Shown here: positions 16,525 to 25,254 of the stretch, in pieces
Layout of the letters: each line of letters starts with the position of its first letter
Position numbering within the stretch: position 1 is the first letter of the stretch
Origin: Thiohalophilus sp.
GTDB lineage: Bacteria; Pseudomonadota; Gammaproteobacteria; UBA6429; Thiohalophilaceae
Assembly (NCBI RefSeq): GCF_034521165.1
Contig: NZ_JAXHMV010000001.1
Location: 299,946 to 363,945 of the forward strand
Reading direction: 5' to 3'
DNA length: 64,000 nt
The notes under the pieces: generated by a model
Told to the model about the DNA's origin: nothing
Database searches by the model: none
What the model saw: the letters and a program-made list of their open reading frames with translations, nothing else
Translations under genes and position numbers: made by a program

Positions 16525-17473
16525 TGTGATCTCTCAATAGGTTGTTCATCCGGAACGATCCCGGAAGAATGGAGGTGTGAACAAACCAGACCTTCCAGGA
16601 GGCCGATGCCAGTTGTACTGATACAATCACGCCTACAGATGCTGCTCCCGCTGGTCGAACTGGCGTCAAGCGCCGGGCATAGGCCCACTCGCGCAACGCG
16701 GTTTGAATGAACCGTTCGGCCTTGCCGTTGGTGCGCGGACTGTAGGGCCGCGTCCGGCGGTGTGTCAGTCCCAGGCGTTGGCACAGTCGCGCAAAGCGTC
16801 GGGACTGGTAACAGGCCCCGTTGTCGGTCAACACCTGCTTGAAGTGGATCCCGAGGTGGGCATAGTAACGCACCGCCGCCAGCAAGGCCCGGCAGGCGCT
16901 TTGGCCGGTCTCATCGGGGTAAATCGTGCTAAAGGCCACCCGCGAGTGGTCATCGATGGCCACATGCACATACTCCCAACCGGCGCCGCGACTTTTGCGC
17001 TGCCGTTCCCCGGTGATCCGATGCCCGGGGCGGACAAAGCGGCCCAGCTTCTTGATATCCAGATGTAACAGGTCCCCCGGTGCCGCGTGCTCGTAGCGAT
17101 TATCGGGCCGGCCCGGCGCCAATGCCCCGAGGCGATTGAGTCCTTCACGTTGGAGCAGTCGGGCGACCGTGCTATGGCCGAGGTTCAGGGCCTGGGCAAT
17201 TTGACGGTAGGTCTGGCGTTGGCGGCGGCGTTCGATGATCTGGGCACGGACCGGCTCGGCGGTCGCTCGGGGACTGGCGTGGGGCCGGGAAGAGCGGTCC
17301 CGCAAACCGACTTCTCCTTCGTCACGAAAACGGGCCAACCACTTATAGACCGTGCGGGGACTGACGCCGGCGGCCTGGGCCGCTTCGGTGGGACGCAGCC
17401 CCTCTTCGAGCACACGTTGAACCAAAAGGGCTCGACCTTGAGGCGTTAATCGGGCATTTTTATGAATGTTCAT
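16520..17473 (-). pseudogene. IS481-family transposase, C-terminus degraded
   Basis: From ATG at 17473 the protein shows an N-terminal helix-turn-helix (GLRPTEAAQAAGVSPRTVYKWLARF) and an integrase core. The catalytic acidic residues sit in LLHLDIKKLGRF, VLTDNGACYQS and SPRTNGKAERFI. Near 16680 the frame leaves the family pattern after REWAYAR. A different frame still shows remnants (FDQREQHL and YQYNWHRP) with two or three in-frame stops. The open frame then runs through the inverted end to a stop in the target duplication. The last 40 or so family residues are thus broken by frameshift and then deleted. It is probably inactive. Confidence 0.85.
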
Positions 17474-17555
17474 CCGGGACTCCTGGAAGGTTGGTTTGTT
17501 CACACCTCCATTCTTCCGGGATCGTTCCGGATGAACAACCTATTGAGAGATCACA
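16525..17555 (-). mobile_element. IS481-family insertion element, decayed
   Basis: The element is 1031 bp, close to the roughly 1.05 kb of IS481. It has inverted ends starting TGTGATCTCTCAATAGG and is flanked by the 6-bp direct repeat CCTAGG. The inverted ends match perfectly over about 64 bases and continue to about 76 with one gap, far longer than normal terminal repeats. The left end therefore seems to have been replaced by an inverted copy of the right end, removing the transposase 3' end. It carries one transposase reading frame on the minus strand. It has inserted exactly at the smpB stop codon. Confidence 0.9.
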
Positions 17556-17561
17556 CCTAGG
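17556..17561. repeat. Target-site duplication, right copy (CCTAGG)
   Basis: This is the second copy of the 6-bp CCTAGG duplication. The TAG stop codon of smpB (minus strand, 17557-17559) lies inside it. Confidence 0.85.
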
Positions 17562-18051
17562 ACCTAGTACCTTTAATGATTCGCTGTTTGTCCCGCTGCC
17601 AGTCGCGTTCCTTGATGGCGGCGCGTTTGTCGTGGGCCTGTTTGCCCTTGGCGAGGGCGATTTCCAGTTTGGCGCGGCCCTTTTTCCAGTACAGGGCGGT
17701 GGGAATGAGGGCGTAGCCCTTGCGTTCCACGGCGCCGATCAGCTTGTTCAGTTCATCGTGGCGCAGTAACAGCTTGCGGGTCCGCTGGGGTTCGGGCTGA
17801 ATATGGGTGGACACGGTGGGCAGGGGAGTGATGACCGCGCCCAGCAACCAGGCTTCGCCATCCTTGAGGATCACGTAGCTGTCCCGGATCTGTACGCGTC
17901 CCTCGCGCAAGCTCTTGACTTCCCAGCCCTGCAACGCCAGTCCGGCCTCGAAACGTTCCTCCAGGATATAATCGTGGCGGGATTTCTTGTTCAGCACGAT
18001 CGTGTTGCTGGTGTGTCCTGATTTGGTTTTTTTGGGCTTGCTCATAGCCAT
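17557..18051 (-). CDS. smpB: tmRNA-binding protein SmpB
   Basis: SmpB binds tmRNA and delivers it to stalled ribosomes. The protein of up to 164 residues has the family core: NKKSRHDYILEERFEAGLAL, QGWEVKSLREGRVQI, HIQPEPQRTRKLLLR and the basic C-terminal tail ending WQRDKQRIIKGTRS. Two ATG codons are possible, at 18051 and 18045. Neither has a ribosome site, and the second (MSKPKKTK) fits the family better. The final GTRS and the TAG stop are encoded by CTAG-type repeat sequence that also forms the insertion target. ssrA, its functional partner, lies about 1.3 kb downstream on the same strand. Confidence 0.95.
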   Translation of the reverse strand: MAMSKPKKTKSGHTSNTIVLNKKSRHDYILEERFEAGLALQGWEVKSLREGRVQIRDSYVILKDGEAWLLGAVITPLPTVSTHIQPEPQRTRKLLLRHDELNKLIGAVERKGYALIPTALYWKKGRAKLEIALAKGKQAHDKRAAIKERDWQRDKQRIIKGTRS

Positions 18052-18172
18052 GCATTATACCGGAGCGGCGCGAGGGCAGATAGTTGAGCGGGAACAAAAG
18101 CGGTCCGGAAGGTTGAGCCGGGGCGCGAATTCACCGAAAATCCGGGCATAACGAAAATAATGGAGCAGGGGC

Positions 18173-19549
18173 ATGGCACGCAAATCGATGCATGGGGAGT
18201 GGTCGTCGCGCTGGGCATTTATCCTGGCGGCGACCGGGTCAGCGGTTGGTCTGGGCAATATCTGGAAGTTCCCTTATATCACCGGTGAGAACGGTGGCGG
18301 TGCGTTTGTTCTGGTCTATCTGGCCTGTATCGCCGTGATCGGGATTCCGGTGATGATGGCCGAGATCATGCTGGGGCGACGGGGCCGCCAGAGCCCGATC
18401 AATACCATGTATGATCTGGCCGTCGAATCGGGCCACAATCCCAACTGGAAATGGCTGGGCTGGCTGGGCGTGCTGGCCGGATTCCTGATTCTTTCCTTTT
18501 ACAGTGTCATTGCCGGCTGGTCGCTGGCCTATGTCTTTCGCTCGGCCAGCGGCGCCTTTACCGGGGCCACGGCCGATGGTGTCGAGAGCCTGTTTCTGGA
18601 GCGTTTTCTGGCGCACCCCGAAACCCTGTTGTTCTGGCATACACTGTTTATGGCCATGACCATGATGATCGTCGCCCGCGGGGTTAGAAGCGGGCTGGAA
18701 TCGGCCGTCAAGTTTCTGATGCCTGCCCTGTTTTTATTGTTGTTACTGATGGTGGGTTACGCCATGAGTCAGGGGGACGCATTTATGCAGGGCCTGCATT
18801 TCATGTTCAACCCGGACTTTTCCGCTCTGACCTGGGGCGGGGTGCTGACGGCCATGGGCCAGGCCTTCTTTACCCTGAGTCTCGGCATGGGGGCGATCAT
18901 GGTGTATGGCGCCTATTTATCGCGTTCGGCGTCCATCGCCCGGACCACGTTTACGATTGCCCTGGCCGATACCGGTGTTGCCTTGCTGGCGGGCATGGCC
19001 ATTTTCCCGATTATTTTTGCCAACCATATGGAGCCGGCCGCCGGTCCGGGATTGATCTTCATCAGTTTACCGCTGGCCTTCGGGCATATGCCGGGCGGGG
19101 TGCTGTTTGGCAGCCTGTTTTTTGTTTTGCTGAGCTTCGCGGCCTGGACCTCGAGTATTTCCCTGCTGGAGCCGGTGGTCACCTGGCTGGTGGAAACCTT
19201 TAACCTGCGCCGGATCACGGCCACGCTTTACGCGGGGATTCTGACCTGGTTGCTGGGCGTGGTCAGTGTTTTCTCCTTCAACGAGTGGGCATTTGAATTC
19301 GAATTTGCCGGCATCCTGAAGCAGAATGGGATCTTCGATATTCTGGATATCCTGACCACCAGTATCATGTTGCCGCTGGGCGGGCTGTTTATCGCCATTT
19401 TCGCCGCCTGGTTTATGAGCCGTGAAGCGAGCCGCGACGAGCTCGGGCTGGGCGACGGGATACGCTATAATCTATGGCGTTTCCTGGTGAAATTCGTCAC
19501 GCCGGCGGCCATTTTGCTGGTGTTTTTGAATATGCTCGGTGTTATCTAA
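18173..19549 (+). CDS. Sodium-dependent transporter of the neurotransmitter:sodium symporter family
   Basis: The 458-residue membrane protein starts with the family hallmark (SRWAFILAATGSAVGLGNIWKFPY, split over helix 1). It has about 11 to 12 membrane helices and the conserved GQAFFTLSLGMGAIMVYGAYL segment of helix 6. Family members import amino acids or related compounds with sodium. The substrate cannot be told from sequence. It sits between smpB (divergent) and ratA, where it interrupts an otherwise conserved core gene order. No terminator separates it from ratA, 18 bases downstream. Confidence 0.93.
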   Translation: MARKSMHGEWSSRWAFILAATGSAVGLGNIWKFPYITGENGGGAFVLVYLACIAVIGIPVMMAEIMLGRRGRQSPINTMYDLAVESGHNPNWKWLGWLGVLAGFLILSFYSVIAGWSLAYVFRSASGAFTGATADGVESLFLERFLAHPETLLFWHTLFMAMTMMIVARGVRSGLESAVKFLMPALFLLLLLMVGYAMSQGDAFMQGLHFMFNPDFSALTWGGVLTAMGQAFFTLSLGMGAIMVYGAYLSRSASIARTTFTIALADTGVALLAGMAIFPIIFANHMEPAAGPGLIFISLPLAFGHMPGGVLFGSLFFVLLSFAAWTSSISLLEPVVTWLVETFNLRRITATLYAGILTWLLGVVSVFSFNEWAFEFEFAGILKQNGIFDILDILTTSIMLPLGGLFIAIFAAWFMSREASRDELGLGDGIRYNLWRFLVKFVTPAAILLVFLNMLGVI

Positions 19550-19567
19550 CCTGCGACCTGATGTCTT

Positions 19568-19996
19568 ATGCAGATTAATAAAAGTGCCCTGGTGCCTTAC
19601 AGTCCCGACCAGATGTATGCTCTGGTGGATGATATTGTGACCTATCCGCAGTTTTTGCCCTGGTGCCATCATGCCGAGGAACATCACCGCACGGACAGTC
19701 ATGTCGAAGCCAGTCTCGAGATCGCTCACAGCGGGCTGCACAAATCCTTTACCACCCGCAATGAGCTCCATCCCCACGAGCGGATCGAAATGAGCCTGGT
19801 CAAGGGGCCGTTCAAGTCCCTGAAAGGGATCTGGCGATTCGAGTCCCTGGGCGATGATGGCTGCAAGGTGTCGCTGGAGATGGATTTCGAGTTTTCCAGC
19901 AAGCTGATGGGGATGACCTTTGGCTCCCTGTTCAGCAAGATTGCCGGAACACTGGTGGACTCTTTTATCGAACGTGCCCGGGTGGTGTATGGCTGA
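19568..19996 (+). CDS. ratA: RatA/COQ10-like START-domain protein
   Basis: The 142-residue protein matches the RatA/Coq10 family: MQINKSALVPYSPDQMYALVDDI, YPQFLPWC, then FKSLKGIWRF and FEFSSKLMGMTFGSLF. Family members bind lipids such as ubiquinone. In E. coli RatA was also reported to block 70S ribosome formation. The housekeeping context (next to rnfH, bamE, fur) argues for the quinone role rather than a true toxin. The stop overlaps the ATG of rnfH by 8 bases. Confidence 0.93.
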   Translation: MQINKSALVPYSPDQMYALVDDIVTYPQFLPWCHHAEEHHRTDSHVEASLEIAHSGLHKSFTTRNELHPHERIEMSLVKGPFKSLKGIWRFESLGDDGCKVSLEMDFEFSSKLMGMTFGSLFSKIAGTLVDSFIERARVVYG

Positions 19997-20303
19997 GCCT
20001 GCCTCAAAAATACCGGTGGAAGTGGCCTATGCGCGCCCGGACGAGCAGGTTCTCATCCCCCTGGAGGTCGCGCCGGGGACAACGGTGCAGCAAGCCATCG
20101 AGCTGTCCGGGGTGCTCGAACAGTTTCCTGAAATCGATCTGGCCCGGAACAAGCTGGGTATCTTTGGCAAGATCACCCGTGCGGATACCGAATTGCGGGA
20201 GCGGGACAGAGTGGAAATCTACCGCCCGTTGATCGCCGATCCCAAGGAGTCGCGGCGGCGCCGGGCGGCCAAGAAAGAGCCGGAGAGCGAGTCGGAAAAC
20301 TGA
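19989..20303 (+). CDS. rnfH: RnfH/RatB family ubiquitin-like protein
   Basis: The 104-residue protein is of the RnfH family (beta-grasp): VEVAYARPDEQVLIPLEV, VEQFPEIDL-like and RDRVEIYRPLIADPKESRRRRA. The function is not firmly known. It is nearly always next to ratA. The ATG at 19989 lies inside the end of ratA and starts the conserved region. The frame is open to 19920 without a better start. A Lys/Arg/Glu-rich tail follows the domain. It converges with bamE, 11 bases away. Confidence 0.9.
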   Translation: MAEPASKIPVEVAYARPDEQVLIPLEVAPGTTVQQAIELSGVLEQFPEIDLARNKLGIFGKITRADTELRERDRVEIYRPLIADPKESRRRRAAKKEPESESEN

Positions 20304-20314
20304 TCGGTGGCCCC

Positions 20315-20749
20315 TCAGGGCATCGGCAGGCCACCGCCGGGCGAGGGACGCGGCGGGGCGGGGCCGCGATCGCCCCCGGTACTCTGGCTGGCCGTGTCGG
20401 CCCGGCCGCTACCGGTGGGCGCGTAAATCTTGTTGAAATCGACAAAGGCGGAGCTGTCGATCCTGGCCAGTTGCCCGTTTTCAAAATAGAGGGTCAGATG
20501 CTGGCTTTCAGGCTCGCCGCCACCGGGCTTGAAGCTGTAGACATAGTCCCAGCGATCGGGATGAAACGGATCCTGAATCAGTGGTGTGCCCAGCAGGTAA
20601 ACCACCTGCTCCCGGGACATGCCGGGTTCGAGTTCATTGACCTGCCGGGCTTCGAGGGTGTTGCCCTGCTGGATGTCGACCTTGTAGACCGAACAGCCCG
20701 CCGGCCCGAGGAGCAGGGCCGGTAAAATCAGAATGAGAAGGTTTCGCAT
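20315..20749 (-). CDS. bamE: Outer membrane protein assembly lipoprotein BamE
   Basis: BamE is a lipoprotein of the BAM complex that inserts beta-barrel proteins. From the ATG at 20749 the 144-residue product has a signal peptide ending LLGPAGC (Cys at 19). The SmpA/OmlA fold follows: QQGNTLEARQVNELEPGMSREQV, GTPLIQDPFHPDRWDYVY, and a strand pair ending LYFENGQLARI. A proline- and glycine-rich tail (about residues 115-144) is longer than in E. coli. The frame opens at 20782, but the later start begins the signal peptide. It diverges from fur, a common arrangement. Confidence 0.94.
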   Translation of the reverse strand: MRNLLILILPALLLGPAGCSVYKVDIQQGNTLEARQVNELEPGMSREQVVYLLGTPLIQDPFHPDRWDYVYSFKPGGGEPESQHLTLYFENGQLARIDSSAFVDFNKIYAPTGSGRADTASQSTGGDRGPAPPRPSPGGGLPMP

Positions 20750-20820
20750 TTCTATCCCGGATACGGTTATACTTGGGCGCATGATACAGCATGCGCAAGA
20801 CCGGTTGTAGAGAGAGTGAT

Positions 20821-21240
20821 ATGGAAAGCCAGGATCTGAAAAAAGCCGGCCTCAAGGCCACCCTGCCGCGACTCAAGATTTTGAATTTTCTCGAGGATAG
20901 CGATGTCAGGCACATGACCGCCGAAGAGGTCTACAAGGCCCTGCTGGAAAGCGGGGATGAAATCGGTCTGGCGACCGTGTATCGCGTCCTGACCCAGTTC
21001 GAAGCCGCCGGCCTGGTAACCCGTCACCATTTCGAAGGTGGCCAGTCGGTGTTCGAACTCAACGAAGGCACCCACCACGACCACATCCTGTGTGTCAAAT
21101 GCGGCCGCGTCGATGAGTTCATGGACGAGATCATCGAAGAACGTCAGCACGCCATCGCCGACAAACTCGGCTACTCCATGACCGACCATTCTTTATATAT
21201 ATACGGCATCTGCCCCGACTGCCAGAAAAAAGAAAAGTGA
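20821..21240 (+). CDS. fur: Ferric uptake regulator Fur
   Basis: Fur represses iron-uptake genes when bound to ferrous iron. From the ATG at 20821 the protein is 139 residues long. The winged helix reads LKKAGLKATLPRLKILNFLED to TVYRVLTQFEAAGLV. The metal sites show HHDHILCVKC and a second pair in GICPDCQKK. A GAGAG ribosome site is present. Length and motifs are typical of gammaproteobacterial Fur. It diverges from bamE with a 71-base shared gap. The 240 bases after the stop hold an inverted repeat element and no gene. Confidence 0.97.
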   Translation: MESQDLKKAGLKATLPRLKILNFLEDSDVRHMTAEEVYKALLESGDEIGLATVYRVLTQFEAAGLVTRHHFEGGQSVFELNEGTHHDHILCVKCGRVDEFMDEIIEERQHAIADKLGYSMTDHSLYIYGICPDCQKKEK

Positions 21241-21263
21241 CCTCTGTTTAAGGCCGCTATAAA

Positions 21264-21458
21264 AAACGCAAAGGCCGCAAAGACGCAAAGGACGCAAAGA
21301 AAATACTTTTGTGTATCTGAAGAATTACCTGCGTTGTTAGCGCATAGGAAGTACTTGTAGCAGGACGCTTGTGTAAGATTATCCAGCCGTAATTTTCCAC
21401 CTCCCCCAAAAGCAATAAAACCTTTGCGTCCTTTGCGTCTTTGCGTTCTCCGCGTTAT
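21264..21458. repeat. Inverted repeat with arms of CGCAAAG units
   Basis: The left arm (21264-21302) repeats CGCAAAG four times with one- or two-base spacers. The right arm (about 21420-21458) holds the same units inverted (CTTTGCGTCCTTTGCGTC and on). The arms match over about 40 bases across a loop of about 120. The element fills the fur-recN gap between convergent genes. It could act as a bidirectional terminator, but there is no simple T-run. Confidence 0.75.
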
Positions 21459-21480
21459 TTCCAGTGGATTAGAAAAGAGT

Positions 21481-23154
21481 TCACCCCGCCTGGGCACGGT
21501 CGATCATTTCTCTGGCGTGGGAGAGGGTCTGGTCGGTGATTTCGATGCCGCCGAGCATGCGGGCGATTTCGTCGACGCGCTGTTCGGGGGTCAGTTCGGT
21601 AATCTCGCTGATGGTGACGTCGGAGGCGGCCCGTTTGCTGACCTGGAAGTGATGCTGGCCCAGCGCCGCGACCTGGGGCAGGTGGGTGACGCACAGTACC
21701 TGACGATGGGTGGCCAGTTCGCGCAGCTGCAGGCCGACGATTTCGGCGACCCGCCCGCCGATGCCCACATCCACCTCGTCGAAGATCAGGGTCGGGATGC
21801 GGGTGTCCTGCGCCGTGATCACCTGAATCGCCAGGCTGATGCGCGACAGCTCGCCCCCGGAGGCGACCCGGCTCAGCGGGCGTAGCGGCTGGCCGGGGTT
21901 GGCGCTGACGATAAATTCCACCCGTTCCAGTCCGTTGGGCGAAAAGCCTTCCTCGCGGGCTTGCAGTTGCACATCGAAACGACCGCCTTCCATGCCCAGG
22001 GTCTGCATGCTTTGTGTGGCCTGTTCGGCCAGCCGCGTGGCGGCCTGCCGGCGCCCCTCGCTTAACTGCTGCGCCAGCTGACGATACGCGTTTTCGGCCT
22101 GGTCCAGCGCCTGTTGTAACTGGCCCAGCTGCACATCGGCCTGCTCCAGCGATTCGAGCTGTTGTTGCAGCTGGGGCAGCACACCGGCTAACTCCTCGAC
22201 GGCCACATGGTGTTTGCGCGCCAGGGCATGAATGTCGGAGAGGCGCTGTTCCACCCAGCTCAGACGTCCGGGATCCAGCTCCAGCGCATCCAGGTAGTGG
22301 CGCAGTTCGCTGCCGGCCTCGCGGACCTGGATCAGCGCGCTGTCGAGCAGCTCGGCGACGGTCCCGAGCCGGGCGTCGGTGTCGGCCAGCTGCTGCAGTT
22401 CACTGCTGCACTGGCTGAGCAGTTGACTGGCATTGGTTTCGTCATTGTCCTGCAGCAGCTGGCTGACCCGCTCGCTGGTCTCCAGCAGCTGGCTGGCATT
22501 GGCCAGTCGCTTGTGTTCCTGTTCCAGCTCCGCCGGTTCGCTCTCTTCCAGGGCCAGGGTCTCCAGTTCGTTGACCTGAAAGCGCAGCAGATCCAGTCGG
22601 GCATCGCGCTCACTGCTGGCCTGACGCAGTTCGTCCAGTTCGTTTTTATGCTGTTGCCAGCGTTGATATACCTCGCGCAACTGCAGCAGCAGGCTCTGGT
22701 GACCGGCATAGTCGTCCAGCAGCTGGCGCTGGATATCGCGCTTGAGCAGGGACTGGTGTTCGTGCTGGCCGTGCAGATCCACCAGCATCTCGCCCAGCTC
22801 GCGCAGGCTTTGAATGGGACTGGGTTTGCCGTTGATAAACGCTCTGGAGGGACCGTTGCTGCTGATGGTGCGGCGAATAATGCACTCGTTTTCGCTGGCC
22901 AGTTCCCGTTCGGCCAGCCAGGCCTCGGCGTCGGGGGCGTCCTCGGTGCTGAAGGTGACGCTGATCTCGGCTTTGTCGGCCCCGTGACGAATCACGCCGC
23001 TGTCGGCACGATCGCCCAGCGCCAGGCTCAGGGCATCGAGCAGGATCGATTTGCCGGCGCCGGTCTCGCCGGTAAAGACGGTCAGTTCGCTGTCCATGGC
23101 CAGGTCGAGCTTTTCGACGATAGCGAAATTCCAGATATGGATATGCGTCAGCAT
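21481..23154 (-). CDS. recN: DNA repair protein RecN
   Basis: RecN is an SMC-like ATPase that acts in double-strand break repair. The 557-residue protein has the Walker A motif FTGETGAGKSILLDAL near residue 30. Long coiled-coil arms (about 155-380) are rich in Gln, Leu and Glu. The C-terminal ABC signature and Walker B read RVASGGELSRISLAIQVI and PTLIFDEVDVGIGG. Length matches the family (about 553). It is co-directional with nadK and 41 bases downstream of it, as in many Gammaproteobacteria. No LexA box is clear in the short gap. Confidence 0.97.
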   Translation of the reverse strand: MLTHIHIWNFAIVEKLDLAMDSELTVFTGETGAGKSILLDALSLALGDRADSGVIRHGADKAEISVTFSTEDAPDAEAWLAERELASENECIIRRTISSNGPSRAFINGKPSPIQSLRELGEMLVDLHGQHEHQSLLKRDIQRQLLDDYAGHQSLLLQLREVYQRWQQHKNELDELRQASSERDARLDLLRFQVNELETLALEESEPAELEQEHKRLANASQLLETSERVSQLLQDNDETNASQLLSQCSSELQQLADTDARLGTVAELLDSALIQVREAGSELRHYLDALELDPGRLSWVEQRLSDIHALARKHHVAVEELAGVLPQLQQQLESLEQADVQLGQLQQALDQAENAYRQLAQQLSEGRRQAATRLAEQATQSMQTLGMEGGRFDVQLQAREEGFSPNGLERVEFIVSANPGQPLRPLSRVASGGELSRISLAIQVITAQDTRIPTLIFDEVDVGIGGRVAEIVGLQLRELATHRQVLCVTHLPQVAALGQHHFQVSKRAASDVTISEITELTPEQRVDEIARMLGGIEITDQTLSHAREMIDRAQAG

Positions 23155-23195
23155 GCCGTGTTACTCATCCTTTTTTCGATCACAATCCGCACGGT

Positions 23196-24074
23196 TTAAA
23201 AGTGCTCGCCCCAGTGCAGTTTGCGGCGCAGTATCTCATAATGATTGTGCTTGCAGGGATGGATCAGGCGGACCACGGTCCCCTTTTTGCGGATCAGAAT
23301 CCGCTCGCCCGAGACCACGCCCAGGTTGATCTGGCCGTCGCAGGTGACCTGGGCATGGGAATGGGGATCTTCTTTGACCACCACTTCGATTTCACTGTCG
23401 CCGTCGACCACAATGGGGCGGTAACTCATGGTGTGCGGACAGATGGGCACGATGATCATGGCGTCCATGTCCGGCTCCAGAATCGGCCCGCCCGCTGACA
23501 GGGCATAGGCCGTGGAACCGGTGGGCGTGGAGATAATCAGCCCGTCGGAACGGACGCTGTTGAGCAGGCGCCCGTTGATATAGGTTTCGGTTTCGACCAT
23601 GCGGGCGACTTCCCATTTGTGCAGCGCCACATCATTGAAGGCATCGCTCTGGCTGGGCGGGCCTTCGTGGTGATGGATCACGGTGGTCAGCATGATCCGG
23701 TGTTCTTCCTCGAATTTGCCATTGAGGATTTCATTGATTTGTTGTGTCATCTCGTCGGGCGAGACATCCACCAGAAAGCCGAGTCGCCCCAGATTGATGC
23801 CCAGCAGCGGGACTTTGCTTTCCACCAGCGAGCGGGCGGCGTTGAGCAGGGTGCCGTCACCGCCAATGGTCATGGCCAGATCGCAGCGTTGCCCCAGTTC
23901 TTCCAGGCTGACCCGTGGATAATCGCATTGGTGTAAATCCCGGGCGGTGCTCTCTTCAATCAGGATCTCGCACTGGCGCCGCTCCAGAAGTTGGCCCAGT
24001 TCGACAATGGCGGCGTTGACCGCCGGGTCGGCGTATTTGCCAATCAGTCCAATCGTATTGAAAGCATTTTTCAT
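23196..24074 (-). CDS. nadK: NAD kinase
   Basis: NadK phosphorylates NAD to NADP using ATP. The 292-residue protein has the diagnostic GGDGT motif (MTIGGDGTLLNAAR) near residue 71. The second site is STPTGSTAYALSAGGPI, and the fold includes LLGINLGRLGFL. The ATG at 24074 begins the conserved MKNAFNTIGLIGKY. An upstream extension to 24107 is open but has no family support. It diverges from hrcA across a 142-base gap that contains the CIRCE operator. Confidence 0.97.
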   Translation of the reverse strand: MKNAFNTIGLIGKYADPAVNAAIVELGQLLERRQCEILIEESTARDLHQCDYPRVSLEELGQRCDLAMTIGGDGTLLNAARSLVESKVPLLGINLGRLGFLVDVSPDEMTQQINEILNGKFEEEHRIMLTTVIHHHEGPPSQSDAFNDVALHKWEVARMVETETYINGRLLNSVRSDGLIISTPTGSTAYALSAGGPILEPDMDAMIIVPICPHTMSYRPIVVDGDSEIEVVVKEDPHSHAQVTCDGQINLGVVSGERILIRKKGTVVRLIHPCKHNHYEILRRKLHWGEHF

Positions 24075-24156
24075 TGTTATTCTTCCCGTATTCGATTCCC
24101 CCGGCACGGCTGTCGGGCGGGCTTGACCGCGGTCGCGAGCAGTTGCAAATTCGCGA

Positions 24157-24183
24157 TTGGCACTCTATTCTGACGAGTGCTAA
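24157..24183 (+). promoter_or_regulatory. CIRCE operator for HrcA
   Basis: TTGGCACTC-N9-GAGTGCTAA matches the CIRCE inverted repeat (TTAGCACTC-N9-GAGTGCTAA) with one mismatch and the exact nine-base spacer. It lies 34 bases before the hrcA start, so HrcA probably represses its own operon. Confidence 0.93.
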
Positions 24184-24216
24184 TCATACCTCCATTTGAC
24201 CAGACCGGGATGTGCC

Positions 24217-25254
24217 GTGAGCAACGATCCGATTATAAATGATCGCGCCCAGTCGCTGTTAAAAACGCTGATAGAACGTTATATCCAGGACGGCCAGCCG
24301 GTCGGCTCCCGGATTCTGTCGCGTGAGTCGGGCATGAACCTCAGCCCGGCGACCGTGCGCAATGTCATGGCCGATCTGGAAGATCTGGGGCTGGTCAAGG
24401 CGCCGCACACTTCCGCGGGTCGGATTCCCACAGTACGCGGATACCGGCTGTTTGTCGATAATCTGCTCACTGTGCGCCCCTTGCGCGGCAATGTGGTGGA
24501 ACGCTTTCGCGATGAACTGCATCGCCTCGATGATCCCGAAGAGTTGATCGATCGCGCCTCCAATCTGCTCTCCAGTATGACCCGCATGGCGGGGCTGGTG
24601 ATGCTGCCGCGCGCCGGCTCGGTACAGTTAAAGCATATTGAATTCCTGCCTCTCTCCGGGGACCGGGTGCTGGTGATTCTGGTGATCAATGATCAGCAGG
24701 TGCAAAACCGGATTATTCACACCGATCGACCCTATACCCAGTCGGAGCTGCAACAGGCGGCCAATTATCTCAACAGCGAATTCGCCGGTCGCGAGCTGGA
24801 TTCGATACGCGCACGGGTGCTCCAGCACATGGAGGAAATCCGCGACGACATGAAGCAGATCATGCAACTGGCGGTGCAACTGGCCGACGAGGTGGTCCAG
24901 ACCAGCCAGACCGCCGATTACGTGGTGCACGGCGAGACCAATCTGATGAGTTACGCCGAGATGGCCGATATGGAACGCCTGCGCCAGCTGTTCGAGGCGC
25001 TGCGGACCAAGCAGGATATTCTGCACATTCTGGACAAGTCCATCCACGCCGAGGGCATGCAGATTTTCATCGGCGAGGAATCGGGCTACGACGCTTTTGG
25101 CGAATGTTCGGTAGTGACGTCGCCCTACCGGGTGCAGGACGAGGTGGTGGGCGTGCTGGGGGTCATCGGCCCGACCCGCATGGCCTACGACCGGGTGATA
25201 CCGGTGGTGGATGTGACCGCCAAATTGCTGGGGTCACTCTTGACCTCGGAATAA
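24217..25254 (+). CDS. hrcA: Heat-inducible transcription repressor HrcA
   Basis: HrcA binds CIRCE elements and represses chaperone genes until heat stress draws its GroE partner away. The 345-residue protein has an N-terminal winged helix (LLKTLIERYIQDGQPVGSRILSRES and LSPATVRNVMADLEDLGLVKAPHTSAGRIPT). Its C-terminal ligand domain ends RMAYDRVIPVVDVTAKLL. The GTG at 24217 is favoured by family alignment. A TTG at 24196 would extend it by seven residues. A CIRCE site precedes it and grpE follows, the order hrcA-grpE-dnaK-dnaJ being widespread. Confidence 0.94.
   Translation: MSNDPIINDRAQSLLKTLIERYIQDGQPVGSRILSRESGMNLSPATVRNVMADLEDLGLVKAPHTSAGRIPTVRGYRLFVDNLLTVRPLRGNVVERFRDELHRLDDPEELIDRASNLLSSMTRMAGLVMLPRAGSVQLKHIEFLPLSGDRVLVILVINDQQVQNRIIHTDRPYTQSELQQAANYLNSEFAGRELDSIRARVLQHMEEIRDDMKQIMQLAVQLADEVVQTSQTADYVVHGETNLMSYAEMADMERLRQLFEALRTKQDILHILDKSIHAEGMQIFIGEESGYDAFGECSVVTSPYRVQDEVVGVLGVIGPTRMAYDRVIPVVDVTAKLLGSLLTSE

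Noticed and set aside
16520..17503. Transposase as an intact gene
   Set aside because: The frame is open, but its last 50 codons do not match the family, and remnants of the true C-terminus are visible in another frame with stops.
18054..18059. TATAAT directly before smpB on the minus strand
   Set aside because: It is a perfect -10 box, but no -35 box is found at 16-18 bases and it would make the transcript nearly leaderless. It is left out as a promoter.
19568..20303. ratA-rnfH as a toxin-antitoxin pair
   Set aside because: The genes lie in a conserved housekeeping block and the family is best explained as a quinone-binding START protein and a beta-grasp partner. Evidence for a toxin role is limited to overexpression.
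21264..21458. Tandem CGCAAAG units as a CRISPR array
   Set aside because: The units are 7-9 bases with one- or two-base spacers and appear inverted in a second arm. There are no 24-40 base repeats with unique spacers and no cas genes.
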